A stretch of DNA of 64,000 bases from Streptomyces sp. NBC_00094 (GTDB lineage Bacteria; Actinomycetota; Actinomycetes; Streptomycetales; Streptomycetaceae): NCBI RefSeq assembly GCF_026343125.1, contig NZ_JAPEMB010000001.1, forward strand, positions 186,001 to 250,000, given 5' to 3'. Made by a program: the position numbers and the translations under genes. Below, piece by piece: positions 44,564 to 53,868 of this stretch. A model generated the notes under the pieces. That model ran no database searches. It was not told the DNA's origin and worked only from the letters and a program-made list of their open reading frames with translations. Numbering within the stretch: position 1 is the first letter of the stretch; each line of letters starts with the position of its first letter.

Positions 44564-45775
44564 ATGACCACCCCTTCCCCCGCACACATCGCCATGTTCT
44601 CCATCGCCGCCCACGGGCACGTGAACCCGAGCCTGGACGTCATCAGGGAACTCGTCGCGCGCGGGCATCGCGTCAGTTACGCCGTCCCCGCCTCCTTCGC
44701 CGAGAAGGTCGCGGAGACCGGGGCCACGCCCGTCGTCTACACCTCGACGCTGCCGACCGATGACGACCCGGACGCCTGGGGCACGGAGCTGATCGACAAC
44801 ATCGAGCCGTTCCTTGCCGACGCCGTGCAGGCGCTGCCCCAGCTCGCCGAGGCCTTCGACCAGGACCGGCCGGACCTCGTGCTCCACGACATCACCGCCT
44901 ACCCGGCCCCCGTCCTCGCCCACACCTGGGGCGTGCCCGCGCTCTCCCTGTGGCCGAACCTCGTACCGTGGGAGGGGTACGAGGAGGAGGTCGCCGAGCC
45001 GATGTTCGCCGAGCTCAAGGCCTCGCCGCGCGGCAAGGCCTACTACGCGCGCTTCGAGGCGTGGCTCGCCGAGCACGGGGTCGACACCCACCCCGACCGG
45101 CTGATCGCGCGGCCGCGGCGCGCGGTCGTCCTCATCCCCCGGGCGCTCCAGCCGAACGCCGACCGGGTCGACGAGTCCGTCTACACCTTCGTCGGCGCCT
45201 GCCAGGGCTCGCGTGCCGACCAGGGAGAGTGGCACCGGCCGGCCGGTGCCGAGAAGGTGGTCCTGGTCTCGCTGGGCTCCTCCTTCACCAAGCAGCCGGA
45301 CTTCTACCGGGCCTGCGTGGAGGCCTTCCGCGAGCTTCCGGAGTGGCACGTCGTCCTGCAGATCGGGAAGTTCGTCGACCCGGCCGAGCTCGGCGAACTG
45401 CCGGACAACGTCGAAGTGCACTCCTGGGTGCCCCAGTTGGCGATCCTGCGGCAGGCCGACGCGTTCGTCACCCACGCGGGTGCGGGCGGCAGCCAGGAAG
45501 GCCTGGCCACCGGCACCCCGATGGTCGCCGTCCCGCAGGCCGTCGACCAGTTCGGGAACGCCGACATGCTCCAGTCACTGGGGGTCGCGCGCCATCTGCC
45601 GATGGACGACGTCACCCCCGAGCGGCTGCGCGAGGCCGTGCTCGGTCTCGTCTCCGACCCCGAGGTGGCCCTCCGGGCCGCTCGGATCCAGAAGGAGATG
45701 GCCGAGGAGGGCGGTACGCCGCACGCCGCCGACCTCGTCGAGGCCGAACTCGGCCTCGGCGGCGACCGCCCCTGA
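44564..45775 (+). CDS. mgt: Macrolide glycosyltransferase (OleD/Mgt type)
   Basis: A 403-aa GT1 enzyme. N-terminal acceptor domain [19 protein letters not shown] with catalytic His in AAHGH; C-terminal UDP-sugar site [22 protein letters not shown] ... [17 protein letters not shown]. This is the family that inactivates macrolides by glucosylation. Start ATG 44564, 7 nt after the -10; GTG 44555 lies within the promoter. Divergent from an MFS gene, which is a common resistance pairing. Confidence 0.9.
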   Translation: MTTPSPAHIAMFSIAAHGHVNPSLDVIRELVARGHRVSYAVPASFAEKVAETGATPVVYTSTLPTDDDPDAWGTELIDNIEPFLADAVQALPQLAEAFDQDRPDLVLHDITAYPAPVLAHTWGVPALSLWPNLVPWEGYEEEVAEPMFAELKASPRGKAYYARFEAWLAEHGVDTHPDRLIARPRRAVVLIPRALQPNADRVDESVYTFVGACQGSRADQGEWHRPAGAEKVVLVSLGSSFTKQPDFYRACVEAFRELPEWHVVLQIGKFVDPAELGELPDNVEVHSWVPQLAILRQADAFVTHAGAGGSQEGLATGTPMVAVPQAVDQFGNADMLQSLGVARHLPMDDVTPERLREAVLGLVSDPEVALRAARIQKEMAEEGGTPHAADLVEAELGLGGDRP

Positions 45776-45871
45776 CACCCCCACCTCCCGTCTGCCCCCT
45801 ACTGAAGGCGCCCGAGGGCGACCGGATACGGCGGGTGTCAGCCGTGCCCCGCGCGAGGCGGCCCTGCCGAC

Positions 45872-45899
45872 GGGACCGGCCGCGCGCGCGGCCGGTCCC
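45872..45899. terminator. Bidirectional terminator
   Basis: GGGACCGGCCGCG and its complement with a 2-nt centre, between the convergent glycosyltransferase and SecDF genes. Confidence 0.75.
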
Positions 45900-45909
45900 C
45901 CGGACAGGG

Positions 45910-48225
45910 TCAGACCACGGCGCCCGACCGTTCCCGTTCGACGCCGGCCCGCTGCCGGGGCGCGGCGGTTCCCCGGGGCGTGGGCGCCGGGTGGCGGGAC
46001 TCCAGGGTCACGGCCAGCGGCATCGCGGTGAAGACGGTGGAGGCCATGCCGATCACCACGCCGGCCAGCAGGGCGACGGAGAAGTCCGTCAGCGAGTCGC
46101 CGCCCAGGACGGCCAGCGCCACGAGGACGAACAGCGCCCCCATGCCGGTGTTGACCGTCCGCGGGAGGGTCTGGGCGACGGCCCGGTCGGCGAGGTCCGC
46201 CAGCGGGACACCGCCGCCCCGGCGCCGCAGTTCCCGCAACCGGTCGAGGACGACCACGGAGTCGTTGACGGAGTAGCCCACGACGGTCAGGAGAGCCGCC
46301 AGGAACACGCTGTCCACGGGCTTCCCGAGCCAGGCGAACAGACCGACGACCAGCAGCACGTCCTGGGTCATCGCCGCCACCGCGGCCGTCGCGTACGTCC
46401 AGCGGAACCGTACGGTCAGGTACAGGAGTTGCGCCGCCACGGCCAGACCGAGCGCGATGAGAGCGTGTGTACGGAGTTCCCCGCCGAGGCTCGGGCCGAT
46501 CAGGTCGTCGCGCTCCACCTCGACCGGGCCCGCGACCCGGGTGAGCGCCTCCCGGATCTCCCGCTGCTCGCCGTCCCCGGTCTCCCGGGTGCGTACCGAG
46601 ACGTCCTGGTCGCCCGTCGTCTGGACGACGGCGTCGGCGAAGCCGGCGGCCACGACCGCGGCGCGGGCCGTGTCGGCGTCCACCGGGCGTTCGGCCGTGT
46701 ACTGGACGACCCGGCCGCCGGTGAACTCGACGCCGAGCTCCACTCCCCGGACGCCGATCCCCGCCAGCGCCACCGTCAGGAGGACGACGCAGGTGGCCAG
46801 CCAGCGGCGTCGGCGGGCCATCAGCCGGGGCACGCGACGGTTCAGCCGCGTCCGCAGCCGGCCGAGGCCGGCCATGCCGGTCACCGCGGGCCGCCGCCGC
46901 GCCACGGGCAGCCTCAGCGCCCACTCGGCGAGGAGCCGGGTGATGACCATCGCGGTGAGCATCGAGGCGACGACGCCGATGGCGAGCGTCACCCCGAAGC
47001 CCTTGACGGGGCCCGAGGCGAAGACGAACAGCAGGCCGGCCGCCAGCAGGGTGGTCACGTTGGAGTCCGCGACCGCGCTCCACGCCTTGCCGAAGGCCGT
47101 CGCCACCGGTCGGCGTGGATCGCGCGCGACCGTCGTGCGGCCCAGCGCCGCGTACTCCTCCCTGGCCCGCTCGAAGACCAGGACGTTCGCGTCCACGGCG
47201 ATGCCGACGGCCAGGACGAACCCCGCGAGTCCGGGCAGCGTGAGGGTGGCTCCGAGGGCGACCACGGCGGCGTACGAGATCAGCCCGTACAGGAGAAGGG
47301 AGACGGTGGCGAGGGCGCCGAGCAGGCGGTACACCACGATGACGAAGATTCCGGTGCAGGCCAGGCCGATGACGGCGGCGAGGGCGCTGGCCCGGATCGC
47401 GTCGGCGCCGAGCGTCGGGCCCACGGTGCTCTGCTCGACCGTCGTCACCGGGACGGGCAGCGCGCCGCCCTCGACGAGCGCCGCGAGGTCGCGCGCCTCC
47501 TGCGCCGAGAACCCTCCGGTGATCTGCGTCGCGCCGCCGCCGATGCCGGCCCCGCAGGGGACGCCCGTCTGCATGGCGGGAGCGGAGACGATCCGGTCGT
47601 CGAGCACGATCGCGACCCGGCGCGCGGGATCCCCGGGCGCCGCGCAGGCGGCCTGGCCGGTGAGCTGCGACCAGGTGTCCGCCGCTCCGTCGCGGAAGGC
47701 GAGATCGACGGTCCAGCCACGGGCGTTCACGGTGTCGAGCACGGCCTCGGCGTCCTCGACGCCGTCGCCGGTGAGCGCGGGTGCGGCGAGTGCGAGGAAG
47801 CGACCCGGGGCGTCCGGGTCGGCGAGGACCCGCGACCCGTCACGGGCCGGCGCTCCGGCCGGCCCTTCGGTGGCGCCGGTGACGGCGTGGAGGGTGAGCT
47901 GCGCCGTACGGCCGATGACCTCGGCCGCCTTGCGCGGGTCGCGCAGTCCGGGGAGTTCGACGACGATGCGCCGTTCGCCGGACCGGGCCAGCGAGGGCTC
48001 CGCGACGCCGAGGCCGTCGACGCGCTTGCGGAGCACCTCCAGGGCGCGGTCGGTGGCCGCCGCGTCGGCGCGTACGGAGGGCGAGTCCCGGGTCTCCAGG
48101 ACGATACGGGTCCCACCGCGGAGGTCGAGTCCGAGGCGGGGCGGGGTGGTCAGGGTGATCCAGAGGGAGAGCGCGACGACGGCGAACGCGAGGAGCGCGC
48201 GCCAGAGGACGGCACGAGAGGACAT
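45910..48225 (-). CDS. secDF: Protein translocase SecDF fusion
   Basis: A 771-aa RND-type membrane protein combining SecD and SecF. The SecD part has LGLDLRGGTRIVLET near 30, a large external domain, and AVGIAVDANVLVFERAREE; the SecF part (about 480-771) has LGVEFTGGRVVQYTAE and VVGYSVNDSVVVLDRLREL. About 12 helices. It uses the proton gradient to help Sec export. Streptomycetes usually also have separate secD and secF elsewhere, so this is likely the second system. ATG at 48225 has GGAG 6 nt before; upstream extension is Arg-rich and unlikely. Confidence 0.9.
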   Translation of the reverse strand: MSSRAVLWRALLAFAVVALSLWITLTTPPRLGLDLRGGTRIVLETRDSPSVRADAAATDRALEVLRKRVDGLGVAEPSLARSGERRIVVELPGLRDPRKAAEVIGRTAQLTLHAVTGATEGPAGAPARDGSRVLADPDAPGRFLALAAPALTGDGVEDAEAVLDTVNARGWTVDLAFRDGAADTWSQLTGQAACAAPGDPARRVAIVLDDRIVSAPAMQTGVPCGAGIGGGATQITGGFSAQEARDLAALVEGGALPVPVTTVEQSTVGPTLGADAIRASALAAVIGLACTGIFVIVVYRLLGALATVSLLLYGLISYAAVVALGATLTLPGLAGFVLAVGIAVDANVLVFERAREEYAALGRTTVARDPRRPVATAFGKAWSAVADSNVTTLLAAGLLFVFASGPVKGFGVTLAIGVVASMLTAMVITRLLAEWALRLPVARRRPAVTGMAGLGRLRTRLNRRVPRLMARRRRWLATCVVLLTVALAGIGVRGVELGVEFTGGRVVQYTAERPVDADTARAAVVAAGFADAVVQTTGDQDVSVRTRETGDGEQREIREALTRVAGPVEVERDDLIGPSLGGELRTHALIALGLAVAAQLLYLTVRFRWTYATAAVAAMTQDVLLVVGLFAWLGKPVDSVFLAALLTVVGYSVNDSVVVLDRLRELRRRGGGVPLADLADRAVAQTLPRTVNTGMGALFVLVALAVLGGDSLTDFSVALLAGVVIGMASTVFTAMPLAVTLESRHPAPTPRGTAAPRQRAGVERERSGAVV

Positions 48226-48369
48226 GAGGGACTCCACGGACGGCGCACGGGCGGCGGGCGACCACTCGGGTCGAGCCCTGCCGTCCGTGCCGGACGAACG
48301 GTCGGATGCGCGCCGATGACGGACCGTCCGGGACATGCCGATGGCCCGGACGGCGGGCGCGGGAGAACG

Positions 48370-48786
48370 TCAGCTGTGCCGGGGAGAGGGAGGACCGCGG
48401 GGATCCCGCGGCTCGTGGCGGTCGCCGGGCGGCGCGCGCTCACGGCGGGCATCGCCCGCGAAGACGCCACGGGAGGGTACGGAGAGGTCGGCCACCGCGG
48501 CGGCCGGCGCCGCGGGAGGCATCGGGAACCGTACGGAGTGCTCGACGGCGACCGGGAGTTGCGCGACGGCGACGGGCGCGAGGTGCGGCTCCGGCGGCGC
48601 GACGACGCGCACGGGGGACGGGGTCTCCGCGACGGGCGCGGGGACCGGGGCCGTCGCGACGCGGCCGTGGCTCGCGGCGGGCGCCGCCTCGGCCGGGCCG
48701 CCCGGGGTCTGGAGCAGGAGGAGGGACCACAGCGCGACGAGGATCGCGGGCAGGAGGGCCGTGAGCTGCCGCGCGGTACGTGACAC
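48370..48786 (-). CDS. Small membrane-anchored or secreted hypothetical protein
   Basis: A 138-aa protein with one N-terminal hydrophobic segment (LTALLPAILVALWSLLLLQT) that may be a signal anchor, then an Ala/Pro/Val-rich extracytoplasmic tail. No recognised domain. The GTG at 48786 is chosen because it sits just before the hydrophobic segment. Upstream of secDF on the same strand with a 144-bp gap, so possibly co-transcribed. Confidence 0.5.
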   Translation of the reverse strand: MSRTARQLTALLPAILVALWSLLLLQTPGGPAEAAPAASHGRVATAPVPAPVAETPSPVRVVAPPEPHLAPVAVAQLPVAVEHSVRFPMPPAAPAAAVADLSVPSRGVFAGDARRERAPPGDRHEPRDPRGPPSPRHS

Positions 48787-48988
48787 CGGTCCACCCCCTC
48801 CTCGCCGTACGGCCCGAACTTCCTTCGGCCACAGCCTAGACGGCACTGCTGACGCCCCGCCACCGCCTCCCTCCACGGGGGTCCGGCTACGCAGCTCGGA
48901 TGAGTACGCGTGCTCATGCCGGTCCTGCGGGGCCCCGGGACGATGGTCGTGTCACCGCTTCGGATACTCGGATCCAGGGAGCCCGCCC

Positions 48989-49711
48989 GTGCTCAGCCGT
49001 ATCGCAGCGCACCTCGTCCCGTTCTTCGGGCGCCTCACCGTCACCACCGACCCCGGGGCCCGTCTCGAACCCGGCAGCATCCTCGTCGTGAACCACACCT
49101 CGCTGGCGGACCCGGCGCTCGTCCTCGCCGCGCTCCGCGGGCGATTGGCCGTGGAGCCGGTCCTGCTGGCGGCCGCGGGGCTCTGGCGGGTGCCGGTCCT
49201 CGGCCGGGCGCTGGCCCGTGAGGGCCACGTGCCCGTGCACCGGAACTCGGCCCGGGCCGCCGCCGCCCTCGACCACGCCGCGGTCGCGCTCGCCTCGGGG
49301 CGGCACGTGATGCTGTACGCGGAGGGCCGCATCCCGCCCCGCCGCGACGCCGCGGAGAACCCGCCGGAGCTGTTCCGCACGGGGCTCGCGCGGCTGGCGC
49401 GGGCGACCGGCGCGCCCGTCGTCCCGATCGGGCAGGCCGGGGCGCGCCGGATCACCTCCGGAGGCCGGACGAAGCAGATCGCCGGGGTCCTGACGGCCCC
49501 CGTCCGCCGGCCCGGCCTGCACGTCCACATCGGTACGCCCATCCGGCTGCCCGCGGACGTGGCGGAGGCGACCGCCCTGGCCCACGGCGCGGTCACGGAG
49601 GCCTGGCGGACGGCGGCCGGCGCCCTCGGTGAGCCGGCGGCGATCGGCGGGACGGGTTCCGTCGCTCCGTCGCCCACCCGGCGGCGGTGGCCGGCGCGGC
49701 GCCGGGGCTGA
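48989..49711 (+). CDS. 1-acyl-sn-glycerol-3-phosphate acyltransferase family protein
   Basis: A 240-aa PlsC-domain protein. NHTSLADP (the NHx4D-type catalytic motif), VPVLGRALAREGHVPVHRNS, and YAEGRIPP (EGxxP) are all present. It acylates lysophosphatidate or a related lipid at the membrane. GTG at 48989 has AGGGAG 7 nt upstream. Confidence 0.85.
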   Translation: MLSRIAAHLVPFFGRLTVTTDPGARLEPGSILVVNHTSLADPALVLAALRGRLAVEPVLLAAAGLWRVPVLGRALAREGHVPVHRNSARAAAALDHAAVALASGRHVMLYAEGRIPPRRDAAENPPELFRTGLARLARATGAPVVPIGQAGARRITSGGRTKQIAGVLTAPVRRPGLHVHIGTPIRLPADVAEATALAHGAVTEAWRTAAGALGEPAAIGGTGSVAPSPTRRRWPARRRG

Positions 49712-49729
49712 CGCCGGATCCGGCGTCAG
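49708..49729. terminator. Palindromic terminator between convergent genes
   Basis: A 22-bp perfect palindrome centred on GGATCC that includes the acyltransferase stop codon; next gene's stop is 9 bp further. Confidence 0.6.
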
Positions 49730-49737
49730 GCGCTCCC

Positions 49738-50805
49738 CTACGCGGACGGGAGCGTCGCCGCCAGTCCGAGGTCGCCGCCGCGCGGGGGCGAGAAGTAGCG
49801 CGTGACGTCCGCGTCCGTGACCTCGGGGAGGGTCGGCGGGGTCCAGTGGGGGTCACGGTCCTTGTCGACGACCTGCGCGCGGATGCCCTCGACGAGGTCC
49901 GGGGTGGCCAGCGCCGCGCAGGAGACGCGGAACTCCAGGTCCAGGACCTCCTCCAGCGTGGCGAGCGCACGGGACCGGCGGAGAGTGGCCAGGGTCGCCT
50001 TGAGTGCGGTCGGGGACTTCGTCAGGAGGGTGGTGGCCGCTTCCTTGGCCGCCGGGACGCCCGTCCCGAAGAGGCTCTCGACGATCGCCTCGACCGTCTC
50101 GGCGCGGTAGCAGGCGTCGATCCACTCGCGCTGCTCGGCGAGGATGCCGGGCGGGGGCGTCACCGTGTGGCGGGCGACGGCCTCGTCGGCGGTCAGCCGG
50201 GTCAGGTCCCGGGCCAGGGCGGGCAGTTCGGCGGAGGGCACGACATGGTCGGCGAGGCCGGTGAGGAGGGCGTCGGCGGCGCCGACGTGGCCGCCGGTGA
50301 GGGCGAGGTGGGTGCCGAGTTCACCGGGAGCGCGGCCGAGGAGGTACGTACCGCCGATGTCCGGGACGAAGCCGATGCCGGTCTCCGGCATCGCCACCCG
50401 CGAGCGTTCGGTGACGACGCGGACGGAGCCGTGGGCGGAGACGCCGACGCCACCGCCCATGACGATGCCGTCCATGAAGGCGACGTACGGCTTCGGGTAG
50501 CGCGCGATCCGGGCGTTGAGCCGGTACTCGTCCCGCCAGAAGGCCTCGGACGCGGTGCCCCCGGCACGGGCGTCGTCGTGGATGGCGCGGATGTCGCCGC
50601 CGGCGCAGAGGCCCCGCTCCCCCGCACCCTCGATGACGACGGTGGTGACGTCCGGGTCGTGCTCCCAGGCGGTGAGGGCTTGGTCCACGGCGAGCACCAT
50701 GGTGTGGGTGAGCGCGTTGATGGCACGGGGGCGGTTCAGGGTGATGAACCCGGCCTGGCCCTCCGTCCGGAGCAGTACGTCAGGCGTTCCGGTCGGCACG
50801 ATCAC
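49738..50805 (-). CDS. 3-hydroxyisobutyryl-CoA hydrolase (ECH_2 family)
   Basis: A 355-aa crotonase-superfamily enzyme with GERGLCAGGDIRAIH (oxyanion), GIVMGGGVGVSAHGSVRV, MPETGIGFVPDIGGTYLL with the catalytic Glu/Asp, and the long ECH_2 C-terminal part. Acts in valine catabolism. GTG at 50805 has GGAAGG 6 nt upstream and is preferred to GTG 50820. Confidence 0.87.
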   Translation of the reverse strand: MIVPTGTPDVLLRTEGQAGFITLNRPRAINALTHTMVLAVDQALTAWEHDPDVTTVVIEGAGERGLCAGGDIRAIHDDARAGGTASEAFWRDEYRLNARIARYPKPYVAFMDGIVMGGGVGVSAHGSVRVVTERSRVAMPETGIGFVPDIGGTYLLGRAPGELGTHLALTGGHVGAADALLTGLADHVVPSAELPALARDLTRLTADEAVARHTVTPPPGILAEQREWIDACYRAETVEAIVESLFGTGVPAAKEAATTLLTKSPTALKATLATLRRSRALATLEEVLDLEFRVSCAALATPDLVEGIRAQVVDKDRDPHWTPPTLPEVTDADVTRYFSPPRGGDLGLAATLPSA

Positions 50806-50925
50806 TCGGTCCCTTCCCACGGCGGCTCGCTGTCCCGGTCACCGTACCGGGCCCGTGCGGGGTACGGATCGATCTGATCGAACAGTCTGTCGGGGCGGGC
50901 TGAGCGCCCGGGACGCCGGCCGGCT

Positions 50926-50991
50926 TCAGCCGCCGAAGAGCACCGAGTAGCCGGTGATGCCGGCGCAGCAGACGTTGATCATGCCGGTCAC
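50926..50991 (-). other. Possible short peptide ORF, 21 aa
   Basis: GTG at 50991 (or ATG at 50982) opens a frame ending MINVCCAGITGYSVLFGG-stop. A TACGGT hexamer just before the GTG could be a -10 of a leaderless transcript. Two adjacent cysteines and a hydrophobic Gly-rich tail make it look like a peptide, not noise, but support is thin. Confidence 0.25.
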
Positions 50992-51186
50992 CGTAGGCGC
51001 GGGAGAGCGTGAGGGCGGGAAGGACTCATCCGCTTCTCGCGGATCCTGATTGCACGGTGCACGGCCAGTGATCGACCGCTACCCCGCGTCCTCGATTGCG
51101 AGTCCTTCCCGTCCCCTCCATGGAACCACCGCTCCGGCGGGGGCGCGAGCGCCCGTCGGAGCGGTGGTCCGGGTCTCCGGGGCGTG

Positions 51187-51870
51187 TCAGGCCGGGAGCA
51201 GGTCCTGCGGGACGCGCACCTGGCGGGGGGTCGCCAGGCGGAGCTCGAGGATGTCGCGGACCGTGGGCCACTCCTCGTCGAGGACGGAGTAGAAGGCCGT
51301 GTCGCGGACCGCGCCGTCGAGACCGCGGGAATGCGCGCGGCGGACACCTTCGCAGGTGACGCCGAGGCGTTCGATCGCGATCCGTGAGCGGGTGTTGCGG
51401 GCGTCGGCACGGAGGGTGATGCGGCGGACGCCCCAGGCTTCGAAGGCGTGCCGGAACATCAGGTACTTGGCCTCGGTGTTGATGCCGGTGCCCCGGGCGT
51501 CGCCGGCGATCCAGGTGTTCCCGATCTCGGCGGCGTCCGGCACGGCGGTCAGGGGATCACCGTGGGGCAGGCCGGGAACGGGGGGCCAGACCAGGGGGCC
51601 CCGCCAGTAGTCGAGTTCGAGGAATCGGGTCGATCCGATGACCCGTTCGTCGGCCGTACTGATCACTGCGAACGGCAGGCATCTGCCCGCCGCCTGATCT
51701 GCGAGTGCGCGGCCGATGTAGTCGAGGGCCGATTCCAGGCCGTCGGGTACGGGGGTGAAGGCGTAGGCCGCTCGGTCCGCCCCGCCGGCCCGGGCGAGGG
51801 CTTCGGCGTGCCGCATCGCCAGCGGCTCCAGGCGCACGGTGCGCCCGGTCAGGAGAACAGGTACTGGCAC
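51187..51870 (-). CDS. GNAT N-acetyltransferase (RimJ/RimL-like)
   Basis: A 227-aa GNAT: LLTGRTVRLEPLAMRHAEAL start, GNTWIAGDARGTGINTEAKY as acetyl-CoA motif, RADARNTRSRIAIERLGVTCEG near the end. Members acetylate protein N-termini or small amines. GTG 51870. The 285-bp gap upstream contains only the doubtful frame noted separately at 52021. Confidence 0.8.
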   Translation of the reverse strand: MPVPVLLTGRTVRLEPLAMRHAEALARAGGADRAAYAFTPVPDGLESALDYIGRALADQAAGRCLPFAVISTADERVIGSTRFLELDYWRGPLVWPPVPGLPHGDPLTAVPDAAEIGNTWIAGDARGTGINTEAKYLMFRHAFEAWGVRRITLRADARNTRSRIAIERLGVTCEGVRRAHSRGLDGAVRDTAFYSVLDEEWPTVRDILELRLATPRQVRVPQDLLPA

Positions 51871-52155
51871 GGATCCTCGGGTCTTTCACGGGCAGGGGCA
51901 GCTCCCACCGCGGGGTGGCCGCGGCGGCAGCAGGAGGGAGGTTCTCGCCGGGTGCCGATCACGTCAAGAGCGACAAACAAGCAGGTAAAACGGTTCGTCA
52001 CCGGTGCGAGGAGGAACAGTATGCAGCCACAACCGCTCGGAGAACAGAACCCGGAACGAACCCGGATACACGCGTGGGTGAAGCCTGTCGCGTACCCGGA
52101 TTCGCCGGTCTCACGGGACGGACGGAGCCTCCCGCCAGTCGGACAGCCAGTCCGC

Positions 52156-52896
52156 TCAGACGCAGGTGGGATGGCCCCAGCCATCGGTGTTCTTCGCGAT
52201 GGTCTCGCCCTTGTCGTACGCCTTGCCGCAGCGGCAGCGGCCCGAGAATCGGGCCTTGAGCGTGCCGCCGTTCGGGCGACTCCTGCGGGCGGAAGAGGCC
52301 TCGGAACGGGCCGAGGAGGACCCCGACGGCCCTGCCGACCCCACCGACCCGGCGGACGCCCTGGGCGCGAACGCGCGCGTACGGGGCGCGGAGGCGCGCG
52401 TCGAGGGTTCGGGCGGGGGCAGCGGGGCGCCCGTGGCGGAGCCGAGGGGCTCCTGCGTACGGGCACTGTGACTGGCCGCGCGGTCGGCGGCGTCGTTGAG
52501 GGGATCGCCGTCGACCTGGTGCGCCGGGACGTACACGAAGTCGACGTCCCGGCCCGTGAGCAGCGCGTCGATCCGGACGACGAGGTCCTTGTTGGCGACG
52601 GGGGTGCCGGCGGCCGTCTTCCAGCCCTTGCGCCGCCAGCCCGGGAGCCAGGTCGTGACGGCCTTCATGGCGTACTGCGAGTCCATGCGGACCTCGGCCG
52701 GCACGGCCGGGTCGAGGGTTTCGAGCAGCCGTTCCAGGGCCGTGAGTTCGGCGACGTTGTTCGTCGCCCTGCCGAGCGGGCCGGCCTCCCAGCGGTCGAC
52801 TGATCCGTCGGCGCCGCCGATGACCCATGCCCAGGCCGCGGGGCCGGGGTTTCCCTTGGACGCGCCGTCGCACGCCGCGATGATCTTCTGAACCAT
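52156..52896 (-). CDS. rnhA: RNase HI with C-terminal zinc-ribbon-like tail
   Basis: A 246-aa protein. RNase H domain (1-150) with the acidic residues in ACDGASKGNPGPAAW, NVAELTAL, RMDSQYAM and GDPLNDAADRAA. A Ser/Pro/Ala-rich linker leads to CRCGKAYDKGE ... WGHPTC, a possible zinc ribbon of about 30 residues not present in standard RNase HI. It cuts RNA in RNA-DNA hybrids. It follows the kinase/phosphatase gene by 52 bp on the same strand. Confidence 0.85.
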   Translation of the reverse strand: MVQKIIAACDGASKGNPGPAAWAWVIGGADGSVDRWEAGPLGRATNNVAELTALERLLETLDPAVPAEVRMDSQYAMKAVTTWLPGWRRKGWKTAAGTPVANKDLVVRIDALLTGRDVDFVYVPAHQVDGDPLNDAADRAASHSARTQEPLGSATGAPLPPPEPSTRASAPRTRAFAPRASAGSVGSAGPSGSSSARSEASSARRSRPNGGTLKARFSGRCRCGKAYDKGETIAKNTDGWGHPTCV

Positions 52897-52948
52897 CCCA
52901 CGATCCTGACACGGCTGCGGGGGTGGGCGGCCCCACCCCCTCCGCCGG

Positions 52949-53866
52949 TCAGAAGTTGCCGTAGTTGACCTGCCAGGTGGGCAGGCCCATGCGGCGCCAG
53001 AGGGCGACGACGCGGTCGCGGTCGTCCAGGGAGACACGGACGGCGTAGCGGTGGCGGACGTGGGCGTCGAACAGCTCCGCCTTCACGATGTCGTCGCCAC
53101 GGCCGTCGCCGGAGGCCCGCATCCACAGCTCGTCGTAGGGCACACCGTGGCGGGCGAGCCACTCCTCGGTCATCACCCGGGCGTCCTCGCTCCGCCCGGA
53201 CAGCAGGACGATCCGGTCGCTCTCGGCCTGCCGGAAGGCGCGCAGCGCGTCGCGTACGGAGACGTTGAGCAGGTCGAGGTCGCAGCGCGTGAAATCGAAG
53301 GGACCGCGGTCGCCGCGCAGCGCGAGGGTGCCGTCGATGTCGCACATGACGGCCGACGGAAGGGCGGGGTCGGGGACGTACGGCGTGCCGGCCGACTCGC
53401 CGCCGAGCCACTCCGCCGTGAGGCGCCAGCCGCCGCGGGTGGCCTTGGCGTGCTTGTCGGCGAGGATCCGGATGATCTCCTCGCCGACGGGCCGCTCGCG
53501 GGCCGCGTCGCGGCGGACGCACTCGTCGACGGGGACGTCGGTGAAGTCGTGGACCACGAAGGTCACGGGCCGGCCGACGACGGCGGCCTTGAGCCGCTTG
53601 GGGATGTGCGGGGTCAGATGGGTGTTGTCGACGACGACGTCGAATCCGTCGTCGACGGCGGCCCGGACGGCCGCGTCCTGGATGTCGAGGACGGTCCGCT
53701 CGTGGGTGTGCGAACGGCCGCGCTCGGGGGCGGGCACGTCGAGCATGGTCCGGAGGTCGTCGAGGTTGACGCGGCGAACGCGCCCCTCGGCGGCTGCCTG
53801 CAGGGCGCGGGCGGCCGTCGTCTTCCCGGAGGCCGGGAGTCCGGTCATGACGTGGACGACAGGCAC
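52949..53866 (-). CDS. pnkp: T4-type polynucleotide kinase/phosphatase
   Basis: A 305-aa two-domain RNA-end-healing enzyme. N-terminal P-loop kinase (TGLPASGKTTAARAL) with VDNTHLTPHIPKRLK; C-terminal HAD-type 3'-phosphatase (MCDIDGTLALRG, LLSGRSEDARVMTEEWL). Domain order is that of T4 Pnkp. GTG at 53866 has AGGAG 8 nt upstream and begins 2 nt after the ligase stop, so the two are translationally coupled. Confidence 0.9.
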   Translation of the reverse strand: MPVVHVMTGLPASGKTTAARALQAAAEGRVRRVNLDDLRTMLDVPAPERGRSHTHERTVLDIQDAAVRAAVDDGFDVVVDNTHLTPHIPKRLKAAVVGRPVTFVVHDFTDVPVDECVRRDAARERPVGEEIIRILADKHAKATRGGWRLTAEWLGGESAGTPYVPDPALPSAVMCDIDGTLALRGDRGPFDFTRCDLDLLNVSVRDALRAFRQAESDRIVLLSGRSEDARVMTEEWLARHGVPYDELWMRASGDGRGDDIVKAELFDAHVRHRYAVRVSLDDRDRVVALWRRMGLPTWQVNYGNF

Positions 53867-53868
53867 GG

